Part shown: one piece after another, positions 6,730-15,422 of the stretch
Layout of the letters: each line of letters begins with the position of its first letter
Position numbering within the stretch: the stretch's first letter is position 1
Assembly: GCA_041686235.1 (NCBI GenBank)
Contig: JAWLED010000001.1
Coordinates: 62,001-126,000, forward strand
DNA from: JAAAOH01 sp041686235
GTDB taxonomy: Bacteria > Spirochaetota > Spirochaetia > DSM-27196 > PWMO01
DNA length: 64,000 nucleotides
Reading direction: 5' to 3'
The notes under the pieces: model-generated
The model's input: only the letters and a program-made list of their open reading frames with translations
Told to the model about the DNA's origin: nothing
The model's database searches: none
Position numbers and translations under genes: made by a program

Positions 6730-9339
6730 TCATCTCTCGAGTATGAACTGGACCCGCCTGTTCTTCCAGACCATATCCTTGTCTTCGAAGGGTTCGATCG
6801 GTCGTGCACCGCCGACCCCCTCGACCTCCATTCGGTCTCTATCGATCCCGAGAATGATCAGCGCTTCCTTCACTTCCTGGGCGCGATTTCGAGAAAGCGG
6901 GATCAACGTTTCGTTTTGCTCCTCTTCCATCGCCTCATCGTCCCAGTAGATGATGTGGTTGGCATGGCCTTCCACCAGTATGTCGTAATCGGGATAGCGG
7001 TCGAGCACCGTCGCAAGACGCCGGAGGGTGCTGAAGTTCTCGTCCTGTTTTTCCTCTTCGATCTCGAAGAGATCCGCACTGAACGCGGCAAAGTGGATGC
7101 CCGGAAGACGGATGACGAGCCTGCCGTCCTCTTCGCTGACCAAGATGTCGGTCCGCACGGTTCTCTCGACCTCCGCCTCATTGCCTTCATTGTCCACGAC
7201 CCTGAACACGGCTTCGTAGTCGACGGCGGACTGCACGAGCTCTCCGTCTTCTGCTTCTCCGTCCCAGGTAAGCTCTTCAGGTGGATCGCCTTCTCCGCTC
7301 CAGCTCATAAACCCGTTTGTCTCCGGGTCGAATATCTCGACCGACCACCGGTCAATCGGCAATTCACTGTCGGCGCTGAGCTCCATGGTTAGGGTCTCGT
7401 TTCTCCCGTCTCCGTCGGGCGAGAACGGCAGCGGTCCAACGCTCATGTCGACCTGCAGTTCTCCCGGTTCCGGCTCCGGTTCCGTGCGATCCACGAAAAT
7501 CGGGCCCACTCCGGTAATCTGCGGGCGGTTTCCGTTGTAGTAGATGATTTGGAAGTCCACCGTGTACTCGCCCTCGGGTACCAGGCGGTCGAAGTTGTTT
7601 TCCCCGGCCCATTCGAACTCTTCGAACGGCTCGTTGCGATAGATACTGCGGACGAGCTCGCCGTCTTCGTCCCGGATCTCGAGGTTGAATTCCTCTATGT
7701 ATTCTTCAACCTCGTATTCGGGGAGGATCGTCACCGTATCGTCAACGTCGTCCCGGACCGGCGAGAGGGTGTCTCCATCGATGGAAAGATCAATTGGGGC
7801 CGCCCGGGTGTCCTTGACCGCAGTGATTTCGCGGGTGCGACCAACATTTCCGGCGTTGTCTGACGCCTGCAATTGCAAGCTGTACTCTCCATCGGGCACC
7901 TCGTTTCCTTCGAGATCGGTACCGTCCCATTCGACCTCGATCTCGGGGCCCTCAAAGCCCTGGTCCGCGAGGTCGACCTCGATGTCTTGCTCGCCGGGAT
8001 TGCCGATAATAGCGGTCCACTCAACCTCCGTATCGATCTCGGCCTCGAGCGCGAGCTCGGGCTTTCGCGTTCCGCCGAACACCAACGGCGCGTCCGACGG
8101 CGTGCTCTGAGGCTGTGTGTCCACAATGAGCCGGGCATCCGGCGCGTCGGTATCAATAACGAACTCTTTTGGTTGCGAGCTAACGGTTATGCCGTTCTCG
8201 TACTGCACGAACATCCGCGCCTCATACGTCCCGTCCCGCAAGGGCTCGCCTTCTTCGTCCATGCCGTCGAAGCTGCCCTCTTCGGGCACCGGTGCCTCGC
8301 CGGTAACCCGACGTACTACCGGGTTGCGCATACGTGGATCGCGAACTTCCAGTTCCCAGGACGCGACACCTTCGGGCTCGTCGAGACTCACGCTAAACGG
8401 TAGCTCGTCTTTTCTTCCGTCTCCATTCGGCGAAAAGGCTGCATGTTCGTCCTCGACTTCGAGCTGCACGCCGCCCGATTCGAGACTGACGGTGATCTGC
8501 CAGTCGGCGGTTTCCTCGGTGCTGTTACCGGCCCGATCGGTACTTTCCAGCGTGTAGCTATAGGTTCCTTCCGGCACACGTTCTCCGTCTCGCTCATCAT
8601 CGTCGAGCTTATATGTGCCGTCCCAGGTGACCGGCGACGGCGGGGAGACGTCTGCCGATCGATTTCTCGGTGTCGAGTTCTCCCACGTGGTGCGCCACAC
8701 CGCGTTGCCGTCGGAATCGCGTATGGTTCCGACCCATTCAACTTCGCGGCTTCCATCCTGCGGGATCGAAGTGCGGTCTCGTTCGCTATCTTCGGTAGGG
8801 GCAAAAATGCGGTAGTCGGGCGGCCCGAGCTCCCTTACTTCCGGAGCCTCGGTATCCACCGTGACGTTGAACGGCGGGGTGCGTGAGACCTCTTCCTGAT
8901 CGTCGCGCACGAAAAGCTGATAGGAATAATCGCCGTCCTCGACGAGCTCTCCATCGTTTCCAAGCTCGGAGTCCTTATAGGTGCCGTCCCACGTTAATGT
9001 ATCGGGGACATCGACACGCGGCTTTTCCGACCCAAAGAGCCGACCAAAGAACCCCACGCGATCTTCTTCTTCCTGGGTCTCCGTCCATACGACGTTTCCG
9101 TCACCGTCGAAGACCGTCAGATTGTACTCGACAATGACGCTGCCTTCCGATTGGATGACAATCGTGGAAAACGGGAGCTCGAGCTCATCCTGCTCGCCCC
9201 CATCCCCGGGAGAGATGTATTGGCGCGGTTGGGACGGCATATCGAGCTCGGTGGCGTCTTCTTGTTGTCCGGCACCGAACAGCGGTGCCGCAAGAAGCAG
9301 CCCCACCCCAAGCAGTAAGAGTGTTTTTTTCACGTTCAT
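6730..9339 (-). CDS. Long OmpA-family protein with FlgD/Ig-like repeats
   Basis: About 869 residues from the ATG at 9339, chosen because GGGGGAT lies upstream and a signal peptide (MNVKKTLLLLGVGLLLAAPL, cleavage near FGAG) begins there. No lipobox. The middle contains serial beta-sandwich repeats of the FlgD-Ig type with the recurrent signatures TWDGTYKD..DG.YSY, FSPNGDGRKDEL and FSPDGDGRNE. The last 140 residues are an OmpA/MotB peptidoglycan-binding domain (FSADLFEI, VLDRYPDYDILVEGHAN, SRNRAQEVKEALI, NRRVQFIL). It is probably periplasmic or outer-membrane associated and holds peptidoglycan through the C-terminus. The function of the repeats is unknown. Confidence 0.88.
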   Translation of the reverse strand: MNVKKTLLLLGVGLLLAAPLFGAGQQEDATELDMPSQPRQYISPGDGGEQDELELPFSTIVIQSEGSVIVEYNLTVFDGDGNVVWTETQEEEDRVGFFGRLFGSEKPRVDVPDTLTWDGTYKDSELGNDGELVEDGDYSYQLFVRDDQEEVSRTPPFNVTVDTEAPEVRELGPPDYRIFAPTEDSERDRTSIPQDGSREVEWVGTIRDSDGNAVWRTTWENSTPRNRSADVSPPSPVTWDGTYKLDDDERDGERVPEGTYSYTLESTDRAGNSTEETADWQITVSLESGGVQLEVEDEHAAFSPNGDGRKDELPFSVSLDEPEGVASWELEVRDPRMRNPVVRRVTGEAPVPEEGSFDGMDEEGEPLRDGTYEARMFVQYENGITVSSQPKEFVIDTDAPDARLIVDTQPQSTPSDAPLVFGGTRKPELALEAEIDTEVEWTAIIGNPGEQDIEVDLADQGFEGPEIEVEWDGTDLEGNEVPDGEYSLQLQASDNAGNVGRTREITAVKDTRAAPIDLSIDGDTLSPVRDDVDDTVTILPEYEVEEYIEEFNLEIRDEDGELVRSIYRNEPFEEFEWAGENNFDRLVPEGEYTVDFQIIYYNGNRPQITGVGPIFVDRTEPEPEPGELQVDMSVGPLPFSPDGDGRNETLTMELSADSELPIDRWSVEIFDPETNGFMSWSGEGDPPEELTWDGEAEDGELVQSAVDYEAVFRVVDNEGNEAEVERTVRTDILVSEEDGRLVIRLPGIHFAAFSADLFEIEEEKQDENFSTLRRLATVLDRYPDYDILVEGHANHIIYWDDEAMEEEQNETLIPLSRNRAQEVKEALIILGIDRDRMEVEGVGGARPIEPFEDKDMVWKNRRVQFILER

Positions 9340-9570
9340 GCAAATATCCCCCTGTTTCATATGGCAAACCCTTCCAAGAGGTATCTTAACACGACCTCTT
9401 CCCGTTTGCCAGTCGAGCATTCTCTAAAGCGAATGCGTACATGGCTCGCATGTTTTCTCTTTCTATAGGTGCGAACCCACGGATAAAGGGTAAAGCCTAT
9501 TTAGACAGAAAACAAGAAGGAGGAGCCTCCTCATTCAAGCAGCAGGAACAAAACAGCGGTAGGGTATCGT

Positions 9571-10251
9571 GTGGATGCAATGACGGCCCGAGAGAGGGCA
9601 ATGCAACAGACCAACCATACGCAGCTTCCGCGTGAAAAACTGTTGGCGCACGGAGCGGAACACCTGTCGGACCAAGAGCTCGTCACGGTACTGTTGGGAA
9701 GCGGAACGCGGGGGAAACCCGTGTATCGCCTCGCCGAAGAGGTGCTTACCGTTCTCGACAGCTGCAAGGGAAAACCCGACACCCAGGACCTCAGGCTCAT
9801 TTCCGGTCTCGGAGCGGCAAAGTCAAGCTTGCTCATCGCCGCCGTCGAGCTCGCCCGCCGTCTGCTGTGTCCGGCCGTGCAGCGGATCAGATTTCCTGCC
9901 GACGTCGTGCCTCTCATCCGCCACTTTGCCGATCGCAAGCAAGAGCATTTCCTCTCTCTTTCGCTAAACGGGGCGCATGAGGTCTCTGCTACCCGGGTGG
10001 TGTCCGTCGGCCTCGTCAACCGCGCGTTGGTACACCCGCGCGAGGTCTTTGCCGAGGCGCTTGTCGACCGCGCCGCCGCCGTTGTGGTCGCACACAATCA
10101 CCCCAGCGGCAACGTGGAGCCGAGCCCCGAGGACCGGGAGGTGACGATGCGCCTGCAAAAAGCCGGACAAACCCTTGGAATCGCGATGCTCGATCATATT
10201 ATATTCTCGCAAACCGGCTACTATAGCTTTCTCGAGCACGGCGAGCTCTAA
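9571..10251 (+). CDS. radC: RadC-family JAB/MPN metalloprotease-like protein
   Basis: A 226-residue RadC (UPF0758) protein. N-terminal PREKLLAHGAEHLSDQELVTVLLGSG is the helical part, followed by an HhH-like ISGLGAAKSS. The C-terminal MPN domain carries the metal motif AHNHPSGNVEPSPED (H-x-H...D). GTG at 9571 has AGGG 6 bases upstream; ATG at 9580 or 9601 is also possible, and the latter matches the usual family start. The exact biochemical role of RadC is not established; the old link to DNA repair is doubtful. It is followed after 60 bases by the SppA-type gene on the same strand. Confidence 0.9.
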   Translation: MDAMTARERAMQQTNHTQLPREKLLAHGAEHLSDQELVTVLLGSGTRGKPVYRLAEEVLTVLDSCKGKPDTQDLRLISGLGAAKSSLLIAAVELARRLLCPAVQRIRFPADVVPLIRHFADRKQEHFLSLSLNGAHEVSATRVVSVGLVNRALVHPREVFAEALVDRAAAVVVAHNHPSGNVEPSPEDREVTMRLQKAGQTLGIAMLDHIIFSQTGYYSFLEHGEL

Positions 10252-10311
10252 CACCGGGGTGCTTGCCATGGTAGACTCCGAAAAACAACTGCCGGCAGGA
10301 GAAGAAGGGCA

Positions 10312-12741
10312 ATGAAACAGTTCCATGTGCGAAGGCGATATTACCTCATTTTTGCAGCAGTGCTTTCTGCGGTCGTCACCTCGCAGAGCTTTGCGCAACA
10401 GCGGCTTTTCGACATGCAGAGCGTGGCCACCAATGACGGGCTCCTTTCCCCCATCATCAACCCTGCAGCCCCGGCCTTTGGAAACGCCGGCGGAATTGGT
10501 GCGGTCGTCGGCTATGACGAGCACACGTTCTCGAGTATCAGCGAGCCGACTGCGCCCGATGCAACCGTGCTGTTGAACTCTTCACTGCTCAGCTACGCTT
10601 TTCAAAAGACCGGAAACGACGGACTCCATACCGGCACGCTTTCGGCGCCGCTTTTCGGCGATATGTATGCCGGTGTCGGGGTGTCCACACCGGATTTTTC
10701 ATTTGAAGACCCGTTTACGAGAGTCGGACTTCTCTATCGTCCGGTCAATGTGCTTTCGATCGGGGGGACGACAACGATTCCCGAGACCGGTGACCCCGCA
10801 TATCGTGTCGGCGGGGCGCTGCGACCACTGTTTGTCGACCGCGAGCTCGCGCAAAGCCTCACCGTAAGCGCGGACGTCCGGTATCAGAACGACGAGCTCG
10901 GTCTGCCTGTTGCCCGCCTCGAAATGACACCCCAGGACGGGCTTGATATTGCCGCAGGATACGATTTCGAAAACGACCGCTTTCAGCTGCAAGCAAGCGT
11001 GAGCTATGGTTCGGTTCGCAGCGGCAGCAGTGCCGGTTTCACCGCAGACCGCGGCGTGGGGGCCACCGTGTTCACTCACTTTGCAACACGGGATTTTCGC
11101 TCCTTCGCTCCGGTGGACGCTCGAACGTTTGCGGAGTATGCACCTGGGCCGGTGGTGGTCGAGCAGCCTTCGTTTGTTCCGTTTCGCAATTTCCGAGACA
11201 TGGACCCGACACAGACGGTTTCCGAGATCATTCGAGATGTTCGTCGTCTGGCACAGAACGATGCTGTTGCCGGTGTCCTCTTCAGAAACCACAACCTGCA
11301 GGCCTCATACGCAAACTTCCTCGAGCTCCAAAGCGCTTTATCGGAGCTCAAGGCGACGGGCAAAAAGGTCGTCTTCTATTTTGAACAAACAAACACACTC
11401 AATTATGCGCTCGCCGCATCGGTTGCCGATGAAATATATCTGAACCCCAATGGATCCGTCGGTCTATCCGGCCTCTCACGTACCCGCCCCTACCTCAAGG
11501 GGGCGCTCGATGAGTTCGGAATCGAGGTAGCCAATATCCGCAGCCATGCATACAAGACGAGAGGAAACACCTTCTCGGAAACCGGAATGAGCCCCGAAGA
11601 GCGCGAGGCGCTCGGGGCACTCCTCGAAGACCAGTATGGCGTGCTGCTTCGCATGCTCGAGGACGGCCGGGGAGATAGGCTCACCGACTCTGCCGATGCA
11701 GTTGTCGCCGACGGCCCGTACCTCGTTGCAGAGCGGGCACTGGAGGCGGGACTCGTCGACGACCTCATTTACGAGGATGAGATCGAGGATCGTCTCGACG
11801 AGCTCCACGCCGGCGCGCGAACGGCCGAGGTTTCCGCACGGGACCGGATCCGCTATCAATGGAGTAGGAAACCGGCCCCGCAAGTGGCGGTCATATACGC
11901 CACGGGCAACATCATTCGCGGAGAAGGCCAATCGGGACAGCTCATCGGCTCGAAGACGATGGCTCGAGCGATACGTCGCGCTCGGCAAGCCGGCAACATT
12001 GACGGGATCGTGCTGCGGATTTCGAGCGGTGGTGGCTCCAGCTTGGCCTCCGGGGTCATTGCCCGGGAAGTGGCGCTGACCACCGAGGGCGAGAACGCTA
12101 AGCCCGTGGTGGTTTCGATGGCCGATAGCGCCGCTTCGGGCGGCTACTACATCGCCGCTCCGGCAGACAAGATTGTTGCCCATCCGGTGACGGTCACCGG
12201 CTCTATAGGCGTTGTCACACTTCTTCCCAACATCGAAGGCCTGTCCGAGCAGTACGACGTAAACTGGGACACGGTGAAGACCACCGAAAGCGCCGACCTC
12301 GGCGCGCTGTACCGCCGCCTCACCGAGAGCGAGCGTGAGCAGCTCCAAAACAGCATCGACGCGGAGTACGAGCGCTTCGTCGACACCGTCGCCGAGCACC
12401 GCGACATGTCCACCGAATCGGTCGATGACGTCGCTCGCGGCCGCGTGTGGAGCGGGGAGGATGCACTGGAAAACGGGCTCGTAGATCGTCTCGGGGGGTT
12501 CGCCACCGCCATCGACGTCATGAAAGAGCTTCTGGAGACCGACACAGACCCCAGGCTCGTGGAGGTATTTCCCGCGCAGCGGCCCTTTGGGTTCGTTCGA
12601 GTGGATGAATGGATTGCCTCACAGGCTCGGAGTCAGCTCGATCCCGAGCTACAAAACTTACTCGAGGCTCAACGCGAGCTCTCGCGCTATGGTGAAGAGA
12701 TGATCCTCATGCTCGCGGAAGTCGAGGCGGGAAACCGCTGA
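10312..12741 (+). CDS. SppA-type signal peptide peptidase fused to N-terminal outer-membrane-barrel-like domain
   Basis: An 809-residue protein. Residues 1-29 are a cleavable signal peptide (cleavage near SFAQ). Residues about 30-265 look like a PorV/TraF/OMPP1-type barrel: an early NPAAPAFGNAG motif and many short alternating beta strands rich in Gly and aromatic residues. Residues about 270-790 are a tandem S49 peptidase like the long 67-kDa SppA. The Lys of the Ser-Lys dyad lies in the first repeat at K415 (AYKTRGN) and the nucleophile in the second at S609 (DSAASGGYYIA), a distance close to that in E. coli SppA. There is no N-terminal membrane anchor like that of ordinary SppA. The start has GGAGAAGAAGGG upstream. 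Confidence 0.85.
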   Translation: MKQFHVRRRYYLIFAAVLSAVVTSQSFAQQRLFDMQSVATNDGLLSPIINPAAPAFGNAGGIGAVVGYDEHTFSSISEPTAPDATVLLNSSLLSYAFQKTGNDGLHTGTLSAPLFGDMYAGVGVSTPDFSFEDPFTRVGLLYRPVNVLSIGGTTTIPETGDPAYRVGGALRPLFVDRELAQSLTVSADVRYQNDELGLPVARLEMTPQDGLDIAAGYDFENDRFQLQASVSYGSVRSGSSAGFTADRGVGATVFTHFATRDFRSFAPVDARTFAEYAPGPVVVEQPSFVPFRNFRDMDPTQTVSEIIRDVRRLAQNDAVAGVLFRNHNLQASYANFLELQSALSELKATGKKVVFYFEQTNTLNYALAASVADEIYLNPNGSVGLSGLSRTRPYLKGALDEFGIEVANIRSHAYKTRGNTFSETGMSPEEREALGALLEDQYGVLLRMLEDGRGDRLTDSADAVVADGPYLVAERALEAGLVDDLIYEDEIEDRLDELHAGARTAEVSARDRIRYQWSRKPAPQVAVIYATGNIIRGEGQSGQLIGSKTMARAIRRARQAGNIDGIVLRISSGGGSSLASGVIAREVALTTEGENAKPVVVSMADSAASGGYYIAAPADKIVAHPVTVTGSIGVVTLLPNIEGLSEQYDVNWDTVKTTESADLGALYRRLTESEREQLQNSIDAEYERFVDTVAEHRDMSTESVDDVARGRVWSGEDALENGLVDRLGGFATAIDVMKELLETDTDPRLVEVFPAQRPFGFVRVDEWIASQARSQLDPELQNLLEAQRELSRYGEEMILMLAEVEAGNR

Positions 12742-12742
12742 C

Positions 12743-12821
12743 CCCCGCCGCGTGCGCTACAGGGCCCGCGGTCCGGCAGTGGCGCCGGCGTAGCAGAAGC
12801 CCCGCCGCGTGCGCTACAGGG
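12743..12821. repeat. 22-bp GC-rich direct repeat between convergent genes
   Basis: The same 22 bases, starting CCCCGCCGCG and ending GCTACAGGG, occur at 12743-12764 and 12800-12821, period 57. The 101-base convergent gap between sppA and the HEAT-repeat gene holds nothing else that I can identify. Confidence 0.75.
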
Positions 12822-12842
12822 GAAACGCTACAGAGGATTTCC

Positions 12843-15422
12843 TCACAGCGACCTGGCCTTGGCCCGCTGAAGAGCCCACATGGTGTACTTTCTGACTCGC
12901 TTGTCGGGGTCGTTTTGCAGTTCCGAGAGCATCTCCTGACCGGAGTCAGAAGCAAGTGTGTCGAGCGCACGCGTTACTCTGACCCGGACCTCTTGATCGG
13001 GGTCCCGAGCGGCGCGCACGATTCCCCGGAACGCCGAGACGGTACCGATGGAGGAAAGAATCTCGGCAGCTCGGCGACGCACCGACGGATCTCGATGTGT
13101 CAACCGGCGAATGAGGCTCTCTACGTAGCCGACCTTTTCGAGCACCTCCGTGATGAACGGGCGAAGAGACGGGATATCTTCCTGCAGCAGCTCTACCAGC
13201 GCCTCCTCCCCGTCAGTTGCCATGATGCGAAAGACCCCGGTTAACCGCTCTCGCAGGCCCGGGTCGGCATCTTTCATATGCTCGACGATTGCCCCGATGT
13301 CGCGCTTACCCCGCTTGCCGGCGAGCGCATGTACCGTCTCTTGCTCGAGCTCTGCGCCTTGCTCGAGCAGGTTCACCAGGACGTCGATGGAAGACTTCGA
13401 CGTGGAGGCGCCGAGGCCGCGAATCGCCGCCGTCTTTACCGCTTCCACCTCATTCTCATCGGTTAGCACCTCTTGCAGTCCTTTGACCATCTTGTCACCG
13501 CCGTGTGCACCAAGGGCGCGCGCCGCCTCGGTGCGAACGCGGGTTACCGGGTCTCTGAGCTTGTCGCTTGCCTGGGCGAGAGCGCGTTTATCGTCGAATT
13601 CGGCGAGCGCCCAGACCGCTGCAATACGCACCTCGGGGTCGGCGTCGTCGGAGGCGTCACGAACGTGCTTGAAGAAGTCCTTTTTCTTTGCCGCCGGGAG
13701 CGCCGAAATCAACGCCGCCCGCACGCTCGCATCCGTCGATTGCAGCAGCTTCTCCACACGTGCATCGAACTCGTCGGCGGCAAAACCGGCAAGGACACTT
13801 GTGAACTCCCTCGCCTCCTCGTGCGGCAACACGGACAGGTTTTCGAGCACGAACTGCAGCACCGCCGGGTCCTGATACGCCCCGATAGTGCGCAAGGCCC
13901 TGATGCGTATCTGATGGGAGTACTCCTTTTGCCCGGCCTTCACAATTTCAACGAGAGCCGGCATGAGGTCGGGGTACGGCATGCGGGCCACCGTTTTAAC
14001 AAGCGTATCGAACGCGCTGAACTCCGGGTCCGTTAAGCACTCGAGAAAGGCATCTGAGAACTGCAGATGCGCGCGCTGCGGCACGACGTTGAGTATCTGA
14101 GCCGCCTCCGAGCCGTTGTGCCGCCGCCTTCTCAACTCCTCGCGCAACAATTCGAGCGCCGCGTCGTCCCCACGATTTGCGAGCATGCTGAGTGCTGTCT
14201 CGAACAACTCATCACGGACTTCAGGGATGGTGTCGAGGTTGGAAAACGCACCTTTCGCCACCGGCCGTATGAGAGAGACCGGGCCCTTGCGACCAAGCAG
14301 TCGGGCCGATAAGAGAATGACGGCAACCGATTCGGCGTTTTGCGCTTCTTCGAGAAATCCCGTCACGTGTACGTCCAACGCATTCTCGAGCAACCCCGCC
14401 GTGCGATCGAACGATTGGCGATCCCCGAGCTCCGCGCTTCGAAGCATCTGTGACAAAGCACCGCGGCGATCGAGAAACTGGGCGGCAGGCAGCCGAAACT
14501 CTCGATCATCGTGTCCGAGGAAGGTCAGCGCAAGGTTCTCGTCCTCTATGGAGTCCTCGTCGAGCTGTTCCAGCGCATGCACGACCTGTTCCGGCGTCAG
14601 CTCTGAGGGCTCGAGCCGATACCGCTCGGCAAAGTCCGCTGCGATACGGCGACGCGCCGCACGGCGCACCTCGAACGAGGGATCGTCGAGCACCAGATGC
14701 TGGAGGTGCTCGGAGAAGCCTTCACGGTCGGACGGCTGGAATTCGGCGGCAATGGCCGTGCGCACGAGCGCGCCGGCATCGTCCATGCATTCCCAAATAG
14801 CCCGCTCCGAGCGCGGATCGTGGTCGTAGAGGAGCACTTTGATTGCAAAAAAGCGTACGACCCAATCCTGGTCTCCGGTCATCTCGCGGATTTCATCGAT
14901 CCGCTCGGAGAACATCTCGAACGCCGTATGACCGTCAAAGTCTTCCGCCTCACCTGCGAGCGCGATATTTCGTAACCCAAGCAAGTCCCCCGTGTCGTCC
15001 AAGCGGCGAAAGAGCACCGGACGAAGCTTCGGTTTCTCGAGAGCGGCAAGGAAACAGGAAAACAGCCCCTTCTCCCGGGAGAACTCGAGTACCCGCCGGA
15101 AGTCGCGTTCCCGCTTCGAGCGGCGCAACCGCCGGCGCCACAGCTCGTCGATACCGGTAGCCGGAAGCACGTTGGTGCTGTAGCGCCGAGCCACCGATTC
15201 TATCAAACGCGACCGACGGAGCAACTGTGTGTCGGTGTACTTCTGACGCACCTGCAGTTCCGCCTCTTCGGGGTCTTCTGCGGCCAAGCGGATTCTCCTG
15301 ATGAAGTCTCGTCGCTTGATGATGACCATGATAATGACGGCGGCCACCACGACCACGGCACCACCGGCAGCTACGTAGACCCATGAGGGAAGCCCACCAA
15401 GCAGTTCCAGAACATCGTTCAT
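12843..15422 (-). CDS. Membrane-anchored HEAT-repeat protein
   Basis: An 859-residue protein with one N-terminal membrane span (about residues 15-35, followed by KRRDFIRR), then a long helical solenoid. HEAT/PBS-lyase-like repeats are clearest in the second half, for example DPVTRVRTEAARALGAHGG, DPSVRRRAAEILSSIG and DPDKRVRKYTMWALQ. The positive residues after the span suggest a cytoplasmic solenoid. It probably works as a protein-binding scaffold; no enzyme motif is seen. Its ATG overlaps the stop of the adenylate cyclase gene (ATGA), so the two should be translationally coupled and may act together at the inner membrane. Confidence 0.88.
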   Translation of the reverse strand: MNDVLELLGGLPSWVYVAAGGAVVVVAAVIIMVIIKRRDFIRRIRLAAEDPEEAELQVRQKYTDTQLLRRSRLIESVARRYSTNVLPATGIDELWRRRLRRSKRERDFRRVLEFSREKGLFSCFLAALEKPKLRPVLFRRLDDTGDLLGLRNIALAGEAEDFDGHTAFEMFSERIDEIREMTGDQDWVVRFFAIKVLLYDHDPRSERAIWECMDDAGALVRTAIAAEFQPSDREGFSEHLQHLVLDDPSFEVRRAARRRIAADFAERYRLEPSELTPEQVVHALEQLDEDSIEDENLALTFLGHDDREFRLPAAQFLDRRGALSQMLRSAELGDRQSFDRTAGLLENALDVHVTGFLEEAQNAESVAVILLSARLLGRKGPVSLIRPVAKGAFSNLDTIPEVRDELFETALSMLANRGDDAALELLREELRRRRHNGSEAAQILNVVPQRAHLQFSDAFLECLTDPEFSAFDTLVKTVARMPYPDLMPALVEIVKAGQKEYSHQIRIRALRTIGAYQDPAVLQFVLENLSVLPHEEAREFTSVLAGFAADEFDARVEKLLQSTDASVRAALISALPAAKKKDFFKHVRDASDDADPEVRIAAVWALAEFDDKRALAQASDKLRDPVTRVRTEAARALGAHGGDKMVKGLQEVLTDENEVEAVKTAAIRGLGASTSKSSIDVLVNLLEQGAELEQETVHALAGKRGKRDIGAIVEHMKDADPGLRERLTGVFRIMATDGEEALVELLQEDIPSLRPFITEVLEKVGYVESLIRRLTHRDPSVRRRAAEILSSIGTVSAFRGIVRAARDPDQEVRVRVTRALDTLASDSGQEMLSELQNDPDKRVRKYTMWALQRAKARSL

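Noticed and set aside
9519..9535. AGGAGG/CCTCCT inverted repeat upstream of radC as a terminator or riboswitch
   Set aside because: Short stem, no U-run, no conserved aptamer features.
11476..12399. 307-codon antisense frame over the SppA-type gene
   Set aside because: The sense strand carries the catalytic Lys and Ser motifs; the antisense product is unlike any protein.
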